Source: Rhodospirillales bacterium
GTDB taxonomy: Bacteria; Pseudomonadota; Alphaproteobacteria; Rhodospirillales; Defluviicoccaceae
Direction of reading: 5' to 3'
Assembly (NCBI GenBank): GCA_016712595.1
Contig: JADJQT010000001.1
Location: 2,229,501-2,293,500, forward strand
DNA length: 64,000 nt
Program-made: the position numbers and the translations under genes
In this document: positions 17,771 through 27,468 of the stretch, piece after piece
Position numbering within the stretch: the first letter of the stretch is position 1
Layout: every line of letters begins with the position of its first letter
The notes under the pieces: model-generated
Seen by the model: only the letters and a program-made list of their open reading frames with translations
What the model was told of the DNA's origin: nothing
Databases searched by the model: none

Positions 17771-20073
17771 TCACGCGGCCGAGGAAATCGCTGCCGCGAC
17801 GGCTGATGGTGTTCTGGAGGATCATCGACCGGCGCTGGGGCGTAGAGCGCAAGCTGGCGATCGTCGTCGTCCTCGCGGCGGTAAGTTCCGGCGTGGTCAC
17901 GGTGGTGTCGTGGACTGGCGCCGCCGATTTCGGCCCGGACCCCGATACCGTCGTCATCCTTCTTTACATCGATACCATCTTGCTTTTGCTGCTGGGGGCG
18001 ATCGTCGTCCGGCAGCTGGTGCGCGTTTGGGCCGAGCGTCGCCGCGGTCTCGCCGGCTCGGGACTGCATGTCCGCATCGTCATCCTGTTCAGCCTCGTCG
18101 CCGTCACTCCCGCCATCCTCGTTGCCGTCTTCTCCGCGCTGTTCCTTAACTTCGGCATCCAGGCATGGTTCAGCGAACGGGTCCGCACCGCCGTGGAAGC
18201 ATCGAGCGCGGTGGCCCAGGCGTACCTCGGCGAACACCGGCAGAGCATCCGCACCGAGGCGTTCGCCCTGGCAAGCATCCTGAACCGACAGGCGACGGTG
18301 CTGATGCGCGATCCGACGCTGTTCGATCAGGTCCTCGGTGCTCAGGCCGATCTGCGCTCGCTGGCGGAAGCGGTGGTAATCGACGGGAGCGGCCGCATCA
18401 TTGCCCGGGCGCCGCTCAGCCTGACCTCGGAGCTCGATATCGGATCGTGGGAAGCGCTTCAGCAGGCGACGGAAGGGCAGGTGGTGGTGCTCTCGACCGA
18501 ACGGGACGACCGGGTGCGCGCTGCCGTCAAGCTCAACAACTTCATTGACGCCTACCTGCTGATCGGCCGCTTTCTCGACGCTGACGTGCTCGCGCAGATC
18601 GAGCAGACCGAGGTCGCCGTCACCCAGTACCGCCGGCTCGAGCAAAGCCGCGAAGGCATCCTGATCACTTTCGTTCTGATCTTCATCATCGTCGCCCTGC
18701 TCCTGCTTCTCGCCGCGGTATGGATGGGGCTTACCCTGGCGACGCACATCTCGCGGCCGATCAGCGGGCTGATCGCGGCCTCCGAGCGTGTTCGCGACGG
18801 CGATCTTTCGGTGCGTGTCCGGCCAACGACGACGATCAGCGAGTTCGGCATGCTGGGGCGCGCGTTCAACCGCATGACCAGCCAGCTGCAGAGCCAGCAG
18901 CAGGGATTGCTGCATGCCAACCGCGATCTCGACGAGCGGCGGCGGTTTACCGAGGCGGTGCTGAGCGGCGTCTCGGCCGGCGTCGTCGGCCTTGACGCCG
19001 AAGGAACGATCAACCTGCCGAACCGCTCCGCCTCGGAACTCCTGACTTTGGACCTTGAGGCCGGCAAGGGCCTGCCTCTCGTCGAGTTCGTCCCGGAAAT
19101 GGCCGACCTTATCCACTGCGCGGTGGGTCAGCCGGAGCGATCGTGCGAAGCAGAAATCCGCCTCGTTCGCGGTGGGCGGGTGCGAACGCTGTTCGCCCGC
19201 GTCGTCACCGAGCGGCATGACGGCGATGTCGTCGGCTACGTCGTCACCTTCGATGACATCACCGCTCTGGTGATGGCTGAGCGCAAGGCGGCCTGGGCCG
19301 ACGTCGCCCGGCGGATCGCGCACGAGATCAAAAATCCGCTTACGCCCATTCAGCTTGCCTCGGAACGGCTGAAGCGGAAGTATTCAAAGGAAATTCACTC
19401 GGACCGGGAGACGTTCATCGCGTGCACCGAGACCATCGTTCGTCAGGTCGAGGATATCGGCCGCATGGTCGATGAGTTTTCCGCCTTTGCGCGCATGCCG
19501 CGGCCGGAATTGAAGTGGGAGAATGTGAGCGACGTTGTGAACCAGGCGGTGTTTCTCGAGCGCAACCGGGCGGGCGGTGTGCGCGTGGACCTGAGCGTTC
19601 CTGAGGAGCCGATCCTCCTGCTGTGCGATGCGCGGCAGATCTCGCAGGCGCTGGTCAACGTGTTGAAAAACGCGGCGGAGGCGATCGGCGGCCGCGATAT
19701 TGCTCCAGGCGATGCTCCCGGCTGGATCGGCGTGACGGTGCGGCGCGAGTTGCCCGAGGGCGAGCGCGCGCGGGTGGTGATCGATGTCGAGGACAACGGC
19801 CGGGGCCTGCCGCAACAAGATCGGGATCGGCTGACCGAGCCTTACGTTACTACACGAGCAAAGGGCACGGGCTTGGGGCTCGCGATCGTCAAGAAAATCT
19901 TGGAAGATCACAATGGCGACCTCTTTCTCGACGATCGCGAGGGGGGAGGCGCACGCGTTTCCCTCGTGTTCGTCGAGGAGCGAGTCGCTAGGTTGGAGGC
20001 TGGAAACGAAAACGGCGAAGCAACGCACGATCGCCGATCGGATGTCTCTTCCGGGCTGCAGGTGCATGGGTAA
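17767..20073 (+). CDS. ntrY: NtrY membrane sensor kinase
   Basis: Partner of NtrX in redox and nitrogen signalling. 768 residues: N-terminal transmembrane segments (about residues 37-125) with a periplasmic-type sensor region ending in another helix near 300-325, then HAMP, PAS and kinase domains. Phosphoacceptor H519 lies in ARRIAHEIKNPLTPIQLASE; the ATPase motifs include NVLKNAAEAI, DNGRGL and KGTGLGLAI. The start is TTG at 17767, overlapping the ntrC stop (TTGA); an ATG 13 codons later would also leave all domains intact. The 3' end overlaps ntrX by 8 bases. Confidence 0.95.
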
Positions 20074-21484
20074 CCAGTTGAACGAAGACATTCTCATCGT
20101 CGACGACGAGGCGGACATCCGCTCTCTCGTCTCCGGTATTCTTGAGGACGAGGGCTTCGAGACCCGCGAGGCTGGGGACAGCGATGGGGCGTTTGGCGCC
20201 GTTGCCACCCGGCGTCCGAGCCTCGTGCTGCTCGATATCTGGCTGCAGGGCAGCCGACTCGATGGCATGCAGATGCTCGAAGTGCTCAAGCACGAGCATC
20301 CGTCCGTGCCGGTGGTGATCATGAGCGGCCATGGCACGATCGAAACCGCCGTCCAGGCGATCAAGCTCGGGGCCTATGACTTCATCGAAAAGCCGTTCAA
20401 GGCCGATCGCATGATGCTCGTCGTCCGCCGGGCGATCGAGGCGGCGCGGCTGCGGCGCGAGAACGAGGAGCTGCGCATGCGCGCCGGCGGCGGCCTCGAA
20501 CTTGTCGGCCAGTCATCGCTGATCAATCAGCTCCGCCAGGCGATCGACCGGGTGGCGCCGACCAACAGCCGGGTGCTGATCTCGGGCCCGGCGGGCTCGG
20601 GCAAGGAGGTCGTCGCCCGCTTGGTGCACGCGCGCTCGCGCCGGGTAAGCGGGCCGTTCGCCGTGCTCAATTGTGCTTCGATGTCGCCCGAACGCATGGA
20701 AGTCGAGCTGTTCGGCGTTGAAGGCGCGGTGGATGGCAGCGGCGTTCAGCGCAAGGTCGGTACCTTCGAGGCAACGCACAACGGCACGCTGCTGCTGGAC
20801 GAAGTCGCCGACATGCCGATGGAAACCCAGGGCAAGATCGTTCGCGTACTCCAGGAGCAGGTGTTCCAGCGCGTTGGCGGCGAAATTCGCGTCGACGTCA
20901 ACGTGCGCGTCATCGCCTCGACCACCCGCGAGCTGACCGAGGAGATCAAGCTCGGACGGTTCCGCGAGGATCTCTACTACCGGCTCAGCGTTGTGCCGAT
21001 CCGGGTTCCCGCCCTGCGCGAACGCAGAGACGACATCCCGGCGCTGGCACGCCATTTCATGGCGCGCGTCGCAGAGAACTCCGGACAGCGGCCGCGCGAG
21101 ATCAGCGAAGATGCGGTTGCCGCGCTACAGACCTACGACTGGCCGGGCAACGTGCGCGAGTTGCGCAACATCGTCGAGCGTCTGCTGATCATGGCGCCCG
21201 GCGGCCTGGACGATCCGATCCGCGCCGAGATGCTTCCGGCAGAGTTCGACGCGAAGTTTGCGGCATCGCGGCGCTCGGAACGGTCGAGCGAGATCATGGG
21301 GCTGCCACTGAAAAGCGCGCGGGAAATCTTCGAACGTGAGTATCTTCTTGCGCAGGTCAGCCGCTTTGGCGGTAACATCTCACGAACTGCCGCTTTCGTC
21401 GGCATGGAGCGCTCGGCGCTGCACCGCAAGCTGAAGTCGCTCGGCATACAAGGGGACGACAAGCCGCGTCTTGGCGGCGACTAG
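20066..21484 (+). CDS. ntrX: NtrX response regulator (lacks GAFTGA)
   Basis: 472 residues from the ATG at 20066: receiver (D57), AAA+ domain with Walker A GPAGSGKE and the DEVADMP Walker B region, and a C-terminal Fis-type helix (NISRTAAFVGMERSALHRKLK). At the GAFTGA position the sequence reads GVEGAVDGSG, so the sigma-54 contact loop is missing, as is known for alphaproteobacterial NtrX. It is therefore expected to act at sigma-70 promoters or as a repressor. Translationally coupled to ntrY. Confidence 0.95.
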   Translation: MGNQLNEDILIVDDEADIRSLVSGILEDEGFETREAGDSDGAFGAVATRRPSLVLLDIWLQGSRLDGMQMLEVLKHEHPSVPVVIMSGHGTIETAVQAIKLGAYDFIEKPFKADRMMLVVRRAIEAARLRRENEELRMRAGGGLELVGQSSLINQLRQAIDRVAPTNSRVLISGPAGSGKEVVARLVHARSRRVSGPFAVLNCASMSPERMEVELFGVEGAVDGSGVQRKVGTFEATHNGTLLLDEVADMPMETQGKIVRVLQEQVFQRVGGEIRVDVNVRVIASTTRELTEEIKLGRFREDLYYRLSVVPIRVPALRERRDDIPALARHFMARVAENSGQRPREISEDAVAALQTYDWPGNVRELRNIVERLLIMAPGGLDDPIRAEMLPAEFDAKFAASRRSERSSEIMGLPLKSAREIFEREYLLAQVSRFGGNISRTAAFVGMERSALHRKLKSLGIQGDDKPRLGGD

Positions 21485-21531
21485 CCGCCGCGAATGATCA
21501 CCAGACACCATGGGTGGACGACGGATAGCGG

Positions 21532-22908
21532 ATGAAGATTGTCATCTGTGGCGCCGGCGAGGTCGGTTTCAACATCGCTCGCCACCTCTCGCTGGAAGGC
21601 AACGACGTCATCGTCATCGATACGGCGCCGGCGCTGATCCGTCGCATCAACGACAGCCTCGACGCGCAGGGGATCGTTGGTCACGCCTCGCGGCCGGACG
21701 TTCTCGACCGCGCCGGGATCAGTGACGCCGACATGATCATCGCGGTTACGCACACCGACGAAGTCAACATGGTCGCTTGCCAGGTTGCCCATTCGCTGTT
21801 CGACGTGCCGATGAAGATCGCCCGCGTCCGCGAGCAGAGCTACCTTGATCCCGCATGGTCGAACCTCTTCTCCCGCGATCATCTGCCGATCGACGTCATC
21901 ATCTCGCCGGAGGTAGAGGTCGCCCGATCGATCATCCGCCGGCTCAAGGTTCCCGGCTCGTTCGAGATGATCCCGCTTGCCGACGATCGCGTACGCCTGC
22001 TGGGCGTGCGCTGCGAAGCGCATTGCCCGCTGATTAATACGCCGATCAAGCAATTGACCCAGTTGTTTCCGGACCTCAGCATCGTCATCGTTGGGCTGCT
22101 GCGCGAGGAGCAGCCGGTGCGGGTCAGCGGCGAGGACGAACTGCGCGCCGGCGACAACGTCTATCTTGTCGTCGAGACCGACCATGTCAGCCGCGCCATG
22201 GCCGCTTTCGGCCACGAGGAGCCGGAGGCGCGCCGCCTTTTGATCTGCGGCGGCGGAAATATCGCCCTGCTCCTTGCCCAGGACATCGAGGAAAAGCAGG
22301 CCGGCATCGGGGTTAAGATCATCGAGGCCGATGCCGAGCGTGCCGCGGTAGTGGCGAGCATGCTGAGTGGTACGGTCGTTCTGCACGGCGACGTTCTCGA
22401 TCCGGAAATTCTCGAAGAGGCCGGCGTTTCGGCAACCGACACGGTGCTGGCGGTGACCGACGACGACGAGACCAACATTCTCGCATCGCTGCTGGCCAAG
22501 CGCTACGGTGCCCAACGAACGATCGCGCTGCTCAACAAGGGGACGTACGAGCCGCTGATCACCTCGCTTGGCATCGACGTTGTCGTCAGCCCGCGGAACA
22601 TTACTGCCTCGACGATTCTGCAGCACGTCCGCCGCGGGCGCGTTCACGCCGTTCATTCACTGCGCGAAGGCTTCGGCGAACTGATCGAGGCGGAAGCCCT
22701 CGAAACGTCGAGCCTCGTCGGCGCGCCATTGCGCGATATCGACCTGCCGAACGGCGTGATGATCGGCGCCATCGTCCGCTGCGGGCAGGTGATCAGCCCG
22801 CGGGGGAATACCGTCATTCAGCACAAGGACCGGGTCGTGCTGTTCGCCACGAGCGATGCGGTTCGCAAAGTGGAAAAGCTGTTTTCAGTTCGTCTCGAGT
22901 ACTTTTGA
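21532..22908 (+). CDS. trkA: Trk potassium uptake regulatory subunit TrkA
   Basis: Peripheral NAD(H)-binding subunit that gates TrkH/TrkG K+ channels. 458 residues with two RCK modules: the first Rossmann glycine motif at the N-terminus (VICGAGEVGFNIAR), the second at LICGGGNIALLLAQ near residue 240, each followed by a TrkA-C domain (the last ending NGVMIGAIVRCGQV). It stands directly after ntrX in the conserved ntr-trkA-hfq order. No trkH is in the window. Confidence 0.96.
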   Translation: MKIVICGAGEVGFNIARHLSLEGNDVIVIDTAPALIRRINDSLDAQGIVGHASRPDVLDRAGISDADMIIAVTHTDEVNMVACQVAHSLFDVPMKIARVREQSYLDPAWSNLFSRDHLPIDVIISPEVEVARSIIRRLKVPGSFEMIPLADDRVRLLGVRCEAHCPLINTPIKQLTQLFPDLSIVIVGLLREEQPVRVSGEDELRAGDNVYLVVETDHVSRAMAAFGHEEPEARRLLICGGGNIALLLAQDIEEKQAGIGVKIIEADAERAAVVASMLSGTVVLHGDVLDPEILEEAGVSATDTVLAVTDDDETNILASLLAKRYGAQRTIALLNKGTYEPLITSLGIDVVVSPRNITASTILQHVRRGRVHAVHSLREGFGELIEAEALETSSLVGAPLRDIDLPNGVMIGAIVRCGQVISPRGNTVIQHKDRVVLFATSDAVRKVEKLFSVRLEYF

Positions 22909-22926
22909 GCAACGGCAGAGGCTGGC

Positions 22927-23796
22927 ATGGGTCGCATCGCGTACGTCAACGGCCGCTATGTCGCGCATGTCGACGCGCGCGTCCATGTCGAGGATCGAGG
23001 ATACCAGTTCGCCGATGGCGTCTATGAGGTAATCGCTGTCGTCGGCGGTCATCTCATCGACGAGGAACTGCATTTCGAACGGCTTAACTGGTCGCTTTCG
23101 GAATTGCGCATCGCCTGGCCGATGGAACCCGCGGCGCTACGCGTGGTGATGCGCGAGGTCATCCGACGCAACCGCCTTGGTGGCCTCGCCAGCCTTTATC
23201 TTCAGATCACCCGCGGCGTGGCGCCGCGCAATCACGCGTTTCCGTCCGGGGTGCGGCCGGCGGTGGTGATGACCGCCCGGACGCTGCCACCGTATTCACA
23301 CGATGCCGCCCGACGCGGTGTCCGCGTCATCACCGTGGCCGACGATCGCTGGCGCCGGCCCGATATCAAATCCGTCTCATTGCTGCCAAACATTCTTGCC
23401 AAACAACGTGCCGTGGAAGCCGACGCATACGAGGCGTGGTTCGTCGATGACAATGGAATGATCACCGAAGCCACCGCTTCCAACGCCTGGATCGTTACGC
23501 CAGGTGGCGAACTTGTCACCCGGCAGAGTGGTCGGGCGATCCTGAACGGGATTACCCGGAGGCGGGTGATGGCATTGGCCGGTGAGCATGGCCTGCACGT
23601 CGTTGAGCGACCGTTTAGTCTCGATGAAGCGAAGGCGGCTGCGGAAGCCTTCATCAGCGCGACCACGTCGTGGGTCAAGGCGGTGGTCCAGATCGATGGG
23701 CAGACGGTGGGCGCTGGTCTGCCCGGCCCACTGACCCGGCGCCTGCTTTCCCTTTACACCGCGTTCGCCGGATTTCCGCAAAAGGACGATGTATGA
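22927..23796 (+). CDS. dat: D-amino-acid transaminase (class IV aminotransferase)
   Basis: PLP enzyme interconverting D-amino acids and 2-oxo acids, giving D-Glu/D-Ala for peptidoglycan or catabolising D-amino acids. 289 residues. Class IV features: DRGYQFADGVYEV near the start, catalytic K148 in DIKSVSLLPN, and the ITEATASNAWIV loop. The pattern matches D-AAT better than branched-chain aminotransferase (no EGT loop of IlvE). The ATG follows an AGAGG site. Its stop overlaps the next ATG (ATGA). Confidence 0.85.
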   Translation: MGRIAYVNGRYVAHVDARVHVEDRGYQFADGVYEVIAVVGGHLIDEELHFERLNWSLSELRIAWPMEPAALRVVMREVIRRNRLGGLASLYLQITRGVAPRNHAFPSGVRPAVVMTARTLPPYSHDAARRGVRVITVADDRWRRPDIKSVSLLPNILAKQRAVEADAYEAWFVDDNGMITEATASNAWIVTPGGELVTRQSGRAILNGITRRRVMALAGEHGLHVVERPFSLDEAKAAAEAFISATTSWVKAVVQIDGQTVGAGLPGPLTRRLLSLYTAFAGFPQKDDV

Positions 23797-24479
23797 CCGC
23801 GGATGTGCAGCCGCCCGGACCACCGCCGGCACTGCGGCGCCCTGAGGCGATGCTGTTCGATTGGGACAACACGCTGATCGATAGCTGGCATGCCATCCTC
23901 GATGCGCAGAACCATACGCTCGAGGCGTTCGGGCTCGCGCCCTGGACTCTGGAAGAGACACGCCAGCGGGTCCGCGGATCGATGCGCGATTCGTTTCCTG
24001 CGCTGTTCGGCGCCCGCTGGCGCGAGGCGGGAGAGGTGTTCTATCGCCGCTTCACCCAGCACCACATGGAGAGCCTGAAGCCGCTACCTGGCGCGGAGAC
24101 GCTCTTGCACGAACTTTATGAGCAGGGGACATACCTCGCAGTTGTCAGCAACAAGAAGGGTGACTATCTCCGCAGGGAGGCTGAGCACCTCGGCTGGACG
24201 GGATTGTTCGGTCGGATCGTCGGCGCCTTCGATGCCGCGCGGGATAAGCCCGCCGTCGATCCGGTCCACCTCGCTCTCGAAGGTTCCGGTTATGAGCCGG
24301 GAGAATCAGTTTGGTTCGCGGGCGACGCAGACGTCGATCTCGAGTGCGCGGTCAACGCGGGGTGTGTTCCGGTCCTCGTGCGTGCGATACCCCCAAACCC
24401 GGGAGAATTTGAGCCGCATCCTCCCGCCGTCCATGTCGACGACTGTATGATGCTTTTAAAGGTGATCCAGAATCTGTAA
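23793..24479 (+). CDS. HAD-superfamily phosphatase (phosphoglycolate phosphatase-like)
   Basis: 228 residues. Motif I DWDNTL has nucleophile D23 and general acid D25; the motif II Ser/Thr is in VVSNKKG, the motif III Lys in DKPAVDP, and the motif IV acidic pair in GDADVDLECA. The helical cap lies between motifs I and II (subfamily IA, as in Gph). The substrate cannot be told from sequence; small phosphorylated metabolites such as 2-phosphoglycolate are likely. Coupled to dat by a 4-base overlap and followed by hfq. Confidence 0.85.
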   Translation: MTADVQPPGPPPALRRPEAMLFDWDNTLIDSWHAILDAQNHTLEAFGLAPWTLEETRQRVRGSMRDSFPALFGARWREAGEVFYRRFTQHHMESLKPLPGAETLLHELYEQGTYLAVVSNKKGDYLRREAEHLGWTGLFGRIVGAFDAARDKPAVDPVHLALEGSGYEPGESVWFAGDADVDLECAVNAGCVPVLVRAIPPNPGEFEPHPPAVHVDDCMMLLKVIQNL

Positions 24480-24618
24480 TCTTCCATCGGGGGTAGGACG
24501 CCATAGTACGTCCACGGCTGGCCCAGCCGACAAGCCAGATCATCGGCTTTCGCAGCCCGTGACGCCGGGGGTCTCACCAACAAACACCAAGGATCTGAAA
24601 AAAACAGGGAATCGACCC

Positions 24619-24870
24619 ATGTCTTCGGAAAAATCACAAAATGTTCAGGATGTATTTCTGAACCATATCCGCAAGAACAAAACACCCGTGACCATCTTCC
24701 TCGTCAACGGGGTCAAGCTCCAGGGGATCATCACGTGGTTTGATCAGTTCTCGGTGTTGTTACGGCGCGACGGTCACACCCAGCTCGTCTACAAGCACGC
24801 GATCTCGACCGTCATGCCGTCCGTGCAAATCCAGTTGTTTGATCCCGATAAGGAAGCGGCAGCCAGTTGA
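24619..24870 (+). CDS. hfq: RNA chaperone Hfq
   Basis: Hexameric Sm-like protein that pairs small RNAs with mRNAs. 83 residues from the ATG at 24619 (AGGGA site). Sm1 motif VTIFLVNGVKLQGIITWFDQFSVLL and Sm2 motif YKHAISTVMP are complete. The C-terminal tail is short, as usual in alphaproteobacteria. A 139-base gap separates it from the HAD gene, so it may have its own promoter; in related genomes it is cotranscribed with hflX. Confidence 0.98.
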   Translation: MSSEKSQNVQDVFLNHIRKNKTPVTIFLVNGVKLQGIITWFDQFSVLLRRDGHTQLVYKHAISTVMPSVQIQLFDPDKEAAAS

Positions 24871-24891
24871 GTTTCACGATGGACGGCGCGC

Positions 24892-26238
24892 GTGGTTGAA
24901 CCGGCCAACGCGCACTCCGCGGCCAAGCGCTGCCTCGTCATTCGCCCGTCGTTCCGGGGCACTCCATCCAGCGGTCCACGTAGCGATGAAGCCCGTCTTG
25001 CTGAAGCGGTGGGACTATGCCGGGCGATTGCCCTCGACGTCGTTCAGGCGGACGTAGCCAACGTATCGGCGCTGCGGCCGTCCGCTTTGTTCGGCGCGGG
25101 AACGGTGGAACGCTACGCCGAGCTGGTCAAGGCGCAGACGGATATCCCGATCTCCGTCGTCGTCGTCGACGCAGCGCTGACTCCGGTGCAGCAGCGTAAT
25201 CTGGAAAAGGCCTGGAGTGTCAAGGTTATCGACCGCACGGGCCTGATCCTTGAGATATTCGGCGAGCGCGCACGCACGGCGGAAGGCGAGATGCAGGTCG
25301 AACTCGCGGCCCTGACCTACCAGAAGAGCCGGTTGGTTCGAAGCTGGACCCATCTTGAGCGTCAAAGGGGCGGCTTCGGTTTCATCGGTGGTCCCGGTGA
25401 ATCGCAGATCGAAACCGATCGTCGGCTGATCCGTGAGCGGATCGCCCGGCTGAAGCGCCAGCTTGAGCAGGTACGGCGGACGCGCGCGCTGCATCGGCAG
25501 GCGCGCAAGCGGGTGCCCTACCCGGTTGTCGCCCTGGTCGGCTATACCAACGCCGGCAAATCCACCTTGTTCAATCGGTTGACCCGTGCCGACGTCATGG
25601 CCAAGGATCTGCTGTTTGCCACCCTCGATCCGACGATGCGCGCGCTGGAACTACCCTCCGGCCGGTCGGTGATCCTCTCCGATACCGTCGGTTTCATCTC
25701 CGAACTGCCGCACGAACTGGTCGAGGCGTTCCGCGCGACCCTGGAAGAAGTCACCGCCGCCGACCTCGTCGTGCACGTGCGTGATGCCTCGCATCCGGAA
25801 AGCGAACAGCAGAAGCAGGACGTTGACGATGTATTGCGCAGCCTCGGACTGGGGCAGATGGTCGATGCCGGGGGGGTGATCGAGGTGCTTAACAAGATCG
25901 ATCTTCTCGGCGAGGACGACCGTCGGACTCTGTCCAGACGGGCCGAGCGGGCAGTCGGGCAGTCCGTTCCGTTGTCCGCCGCCAGCGGCGAGCGCTGCGA
26001 CAAATTGATCGCAGTGATCGATGCGCGGCTTGCCACCGCCCTTCAGGTGATCGATGTCTGGCTCACACCCGCGGACGGCGCCGGCCTCGCCTGGCTTTAC
26101 CGTCACGGTGAAGTGATCGAGCGCGCGGACGAAGACGAGGCGATCCATGTCAAGGTCCGTCTTTCGGAAAGCCACGCCGCACGTTTCGCCCGGCGCGAGG
26201 ACGATGCCCTGGCGGGGGTGGTCCGGGTGCCGCGCTGA
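24892..26238 (+). CDS. hflX: GTPase HflX
   Basis: Ribosome-associated GTPase that splits stalled 70S ribosomes and acts in stress recovery. 448 residues: N-terminal HflX domain with the typical NLEKAW and GPGESQIETDRR motifs, a linker helix, then the G domain with P-loop GYTNAGKST (from G217), switch DTVGFI and NKID. It begins with GTG 21 bases after hfq; this is the only usable start since an in-frame stop lies just upstream, inside the end of hfq. Confidence 0.96.
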   Translation: MVEPANAHSAAKRCLVIRPSFRGTPSSGPRSDEARLAEAVGLCRAIALDVVQADVANVSALRPSALFGAGTVERYAELVKAQTDIPISVVVVDAALTPVQQRNLEKAWSVKVIDRTGLILEIFGERARTAEGEMQVELAALTYQKSRLVRSWTHLERQRGGFGFIGGPGESQIETDRRLIRERIARLKRQLEQVRRTRALHRQARKRVPYPVVALVGYTNAGKSTLFNRLTRADVMAKDLLFATLDPTMRALELPSGRSVILSDTVGFISELPHELVEAFRATLEEVTAADLVVHVRDASHPESEQQKQDVDDVLRSLGLGQMVDAGGVIEVLNKIDLLGEDDRRTLSRRAERAVGQSVPLSAASGERCDKLIAVIDARLATALQVIDVWLTPADGAGLAWLYRHGEVIERADEDEAIHVKVRLSESHAARFARREDDALAGVVRVPR

Positions 26239-26268
26239 GGATTCTTGGAAAGAAGAGACGTCGGGACG

Positions 26269-26538
26269 ATGACCAGTCCGCAGACCCAGGCACGCTGGCG
26301 GCGCAAGTATCGCTTCGTCAAGACCCAGCTCAACGTCATGGCCCGCCGGCAGACGCACGACGCGCTCGAGCAGTTCGCGCGTACCGCCACGCTGCGCGGC
26401 AAGGGCGAGGCGGTCGCCTTCGCCTGCTTCGTAACCCGCGCACTGATGCAGCGCGCCGAATATAACGCCGATGCGGCGCAGATGCTCGATGACTTCATCC
26501 AAGGTTACCATCGCGATCGGGATCTGCATTCGGCATGA
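26269..26538 (+). CDS. Small basic helical protein, unknown function
   Basis: 89 residues from the ATG at 26269 (a TTG at 26245 could add eight). Rich in Arg, Lys, Ala and Gln, predicted all-helical, no membrane segment or signal (segments WRRKYRFVKTQLNVMARRQ and DALEQFARTAT). The basic N-terminus may bind nucleic acid, but no family is recognised. It follows hflX by 30 bases on the same strand and may belong to its transcript. Confidence 0.6.
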   Translation: MTSPQTQARWRRKYRFVKTQLNVMARRQTHDALEQFARTATLRGKGEAVAFACFVTRALMQRAEYNADAAQMLDDFIQGYHRDRDLHSA

Positions 26539-26602
26539 ACATGGAACTCCGTGGCCGGCCATCGGTCGCTTCGCAACCCGCTGCCGGTGTGTTTGAACGA
26601 CG

Positions 26603-27439
26603 ATGACCTCTACTTCTCAGTTTCCTGACCCGTCCGCAGTACTCGCGATCATCCGTAACGTTGCTGCGTGCGAAATCATGCCGCGCTTTCGCAACCTCGC
26701 GCCGGGCGACATAACCTCGAAAAGCAGTCCCAATGACCTTGTGACCATTGCTGACGTTGCCGCCGAGCGACGGCTCGTCGAGCGCCTGGACGCGCTCACC
26801 CCCGGGTGCGCCTTCGTCGGCGAGGAAGCGGTCGAAGGTAACCCGGCGTTGCTTTCGGCACTCGCCGGTGATCGACCGGTCTGGCTCCTAGATCCGGTCG
26901 ACGGGACAAACAACTTCGCCAGCGGTAAGGCCTGCTTTGCCGTGATCGTCGCCTACTGTGCCCGTGGCGAGACCCAGGCAGGCTGGATCTACGATCCGAT
27001 CGCCGACGTTGCACAGTGGTCCGTGGCCGGGGAGGGGGCATGGAGCGAAGGCGCGGACGGCCGGACCCGGCTTCGCACCCCACCGCCGCCCGCGGCGATC
27101 GGCGAGATGCGCGGATCGGCGCCGCCGCGCGCCATCCGGCACCTGAGCGCGGCGCTGGTCGCTGATGGCGAGCCAAGCTGCCCCCGTTTCGAGCGATACG
27201 GGTGCGTCGGGCGTGAATACATGGATCTTGCCAGCGGTCGCCTCCATTTTGCCAAGTACGCCCGACTGAAGCCGTGGGATCATGCCGCCGGCGTGCTTAT
27301 TCACCGCGAGGCGGGCGGTTTCGGCGCACTGCGTCGCAACGCCTCGCCCTATCGGCCGCTGCCGGTGGTCGGCGAAGACGCGCTGCTGCTGGCGCCGGAT
27401 GCGGGAAGCTGGGATCGGCTCGACCGGTTGCTTGGGTGA
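26603..27439 (+). CDS. Inositol monophosphatase-family phosphatase
   Basis: 278 residues. Mg-dependent sugar/inositol phosphatase fold: GEE (residues about 73-75), DPVDGTNNF with the metal ligands, and the C-terminal PWDHAAG motif. This matches the IMPase/CysQ/SuhB superfamily; the specific substrate (inositol phosphate, PAP or a sugar phosphate) cannot be decided. The cysDNC genes 30 kb away make a CysQ-like PAP role conceivable but not supported by position. Followed by an NAD-dependent dehydrogenase gene 29 bases later. Confidence 0.88.
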   Translation: MTSTSQFPDPSAVLAIIRNVAACEIMPRFRNLAPGDITSKSSPNDLVTIADVAAERRLVERLDALTPGCAFVGEEAVEGNPALLSALAGDRPVWLLDPVDGTNNFASGKACFAVIVAYCARGETQAGWIYDPIADVAQWSVAGEGAWSEGADGRTRLRTPPPPAAIGEMRGSAPPRAIRHLSAALVADGEPSCPRFERYGCVGREYMDLASGRLHFAKYARLKPWDHAAGVLIHREAGGFGALRRNASPYRPLPVVGEDALLLAPDAGSWDRLDRLLG

Positions 27440-27468
27440 CGCAGGCGCGGATGATAGGGAGTTAAGTA

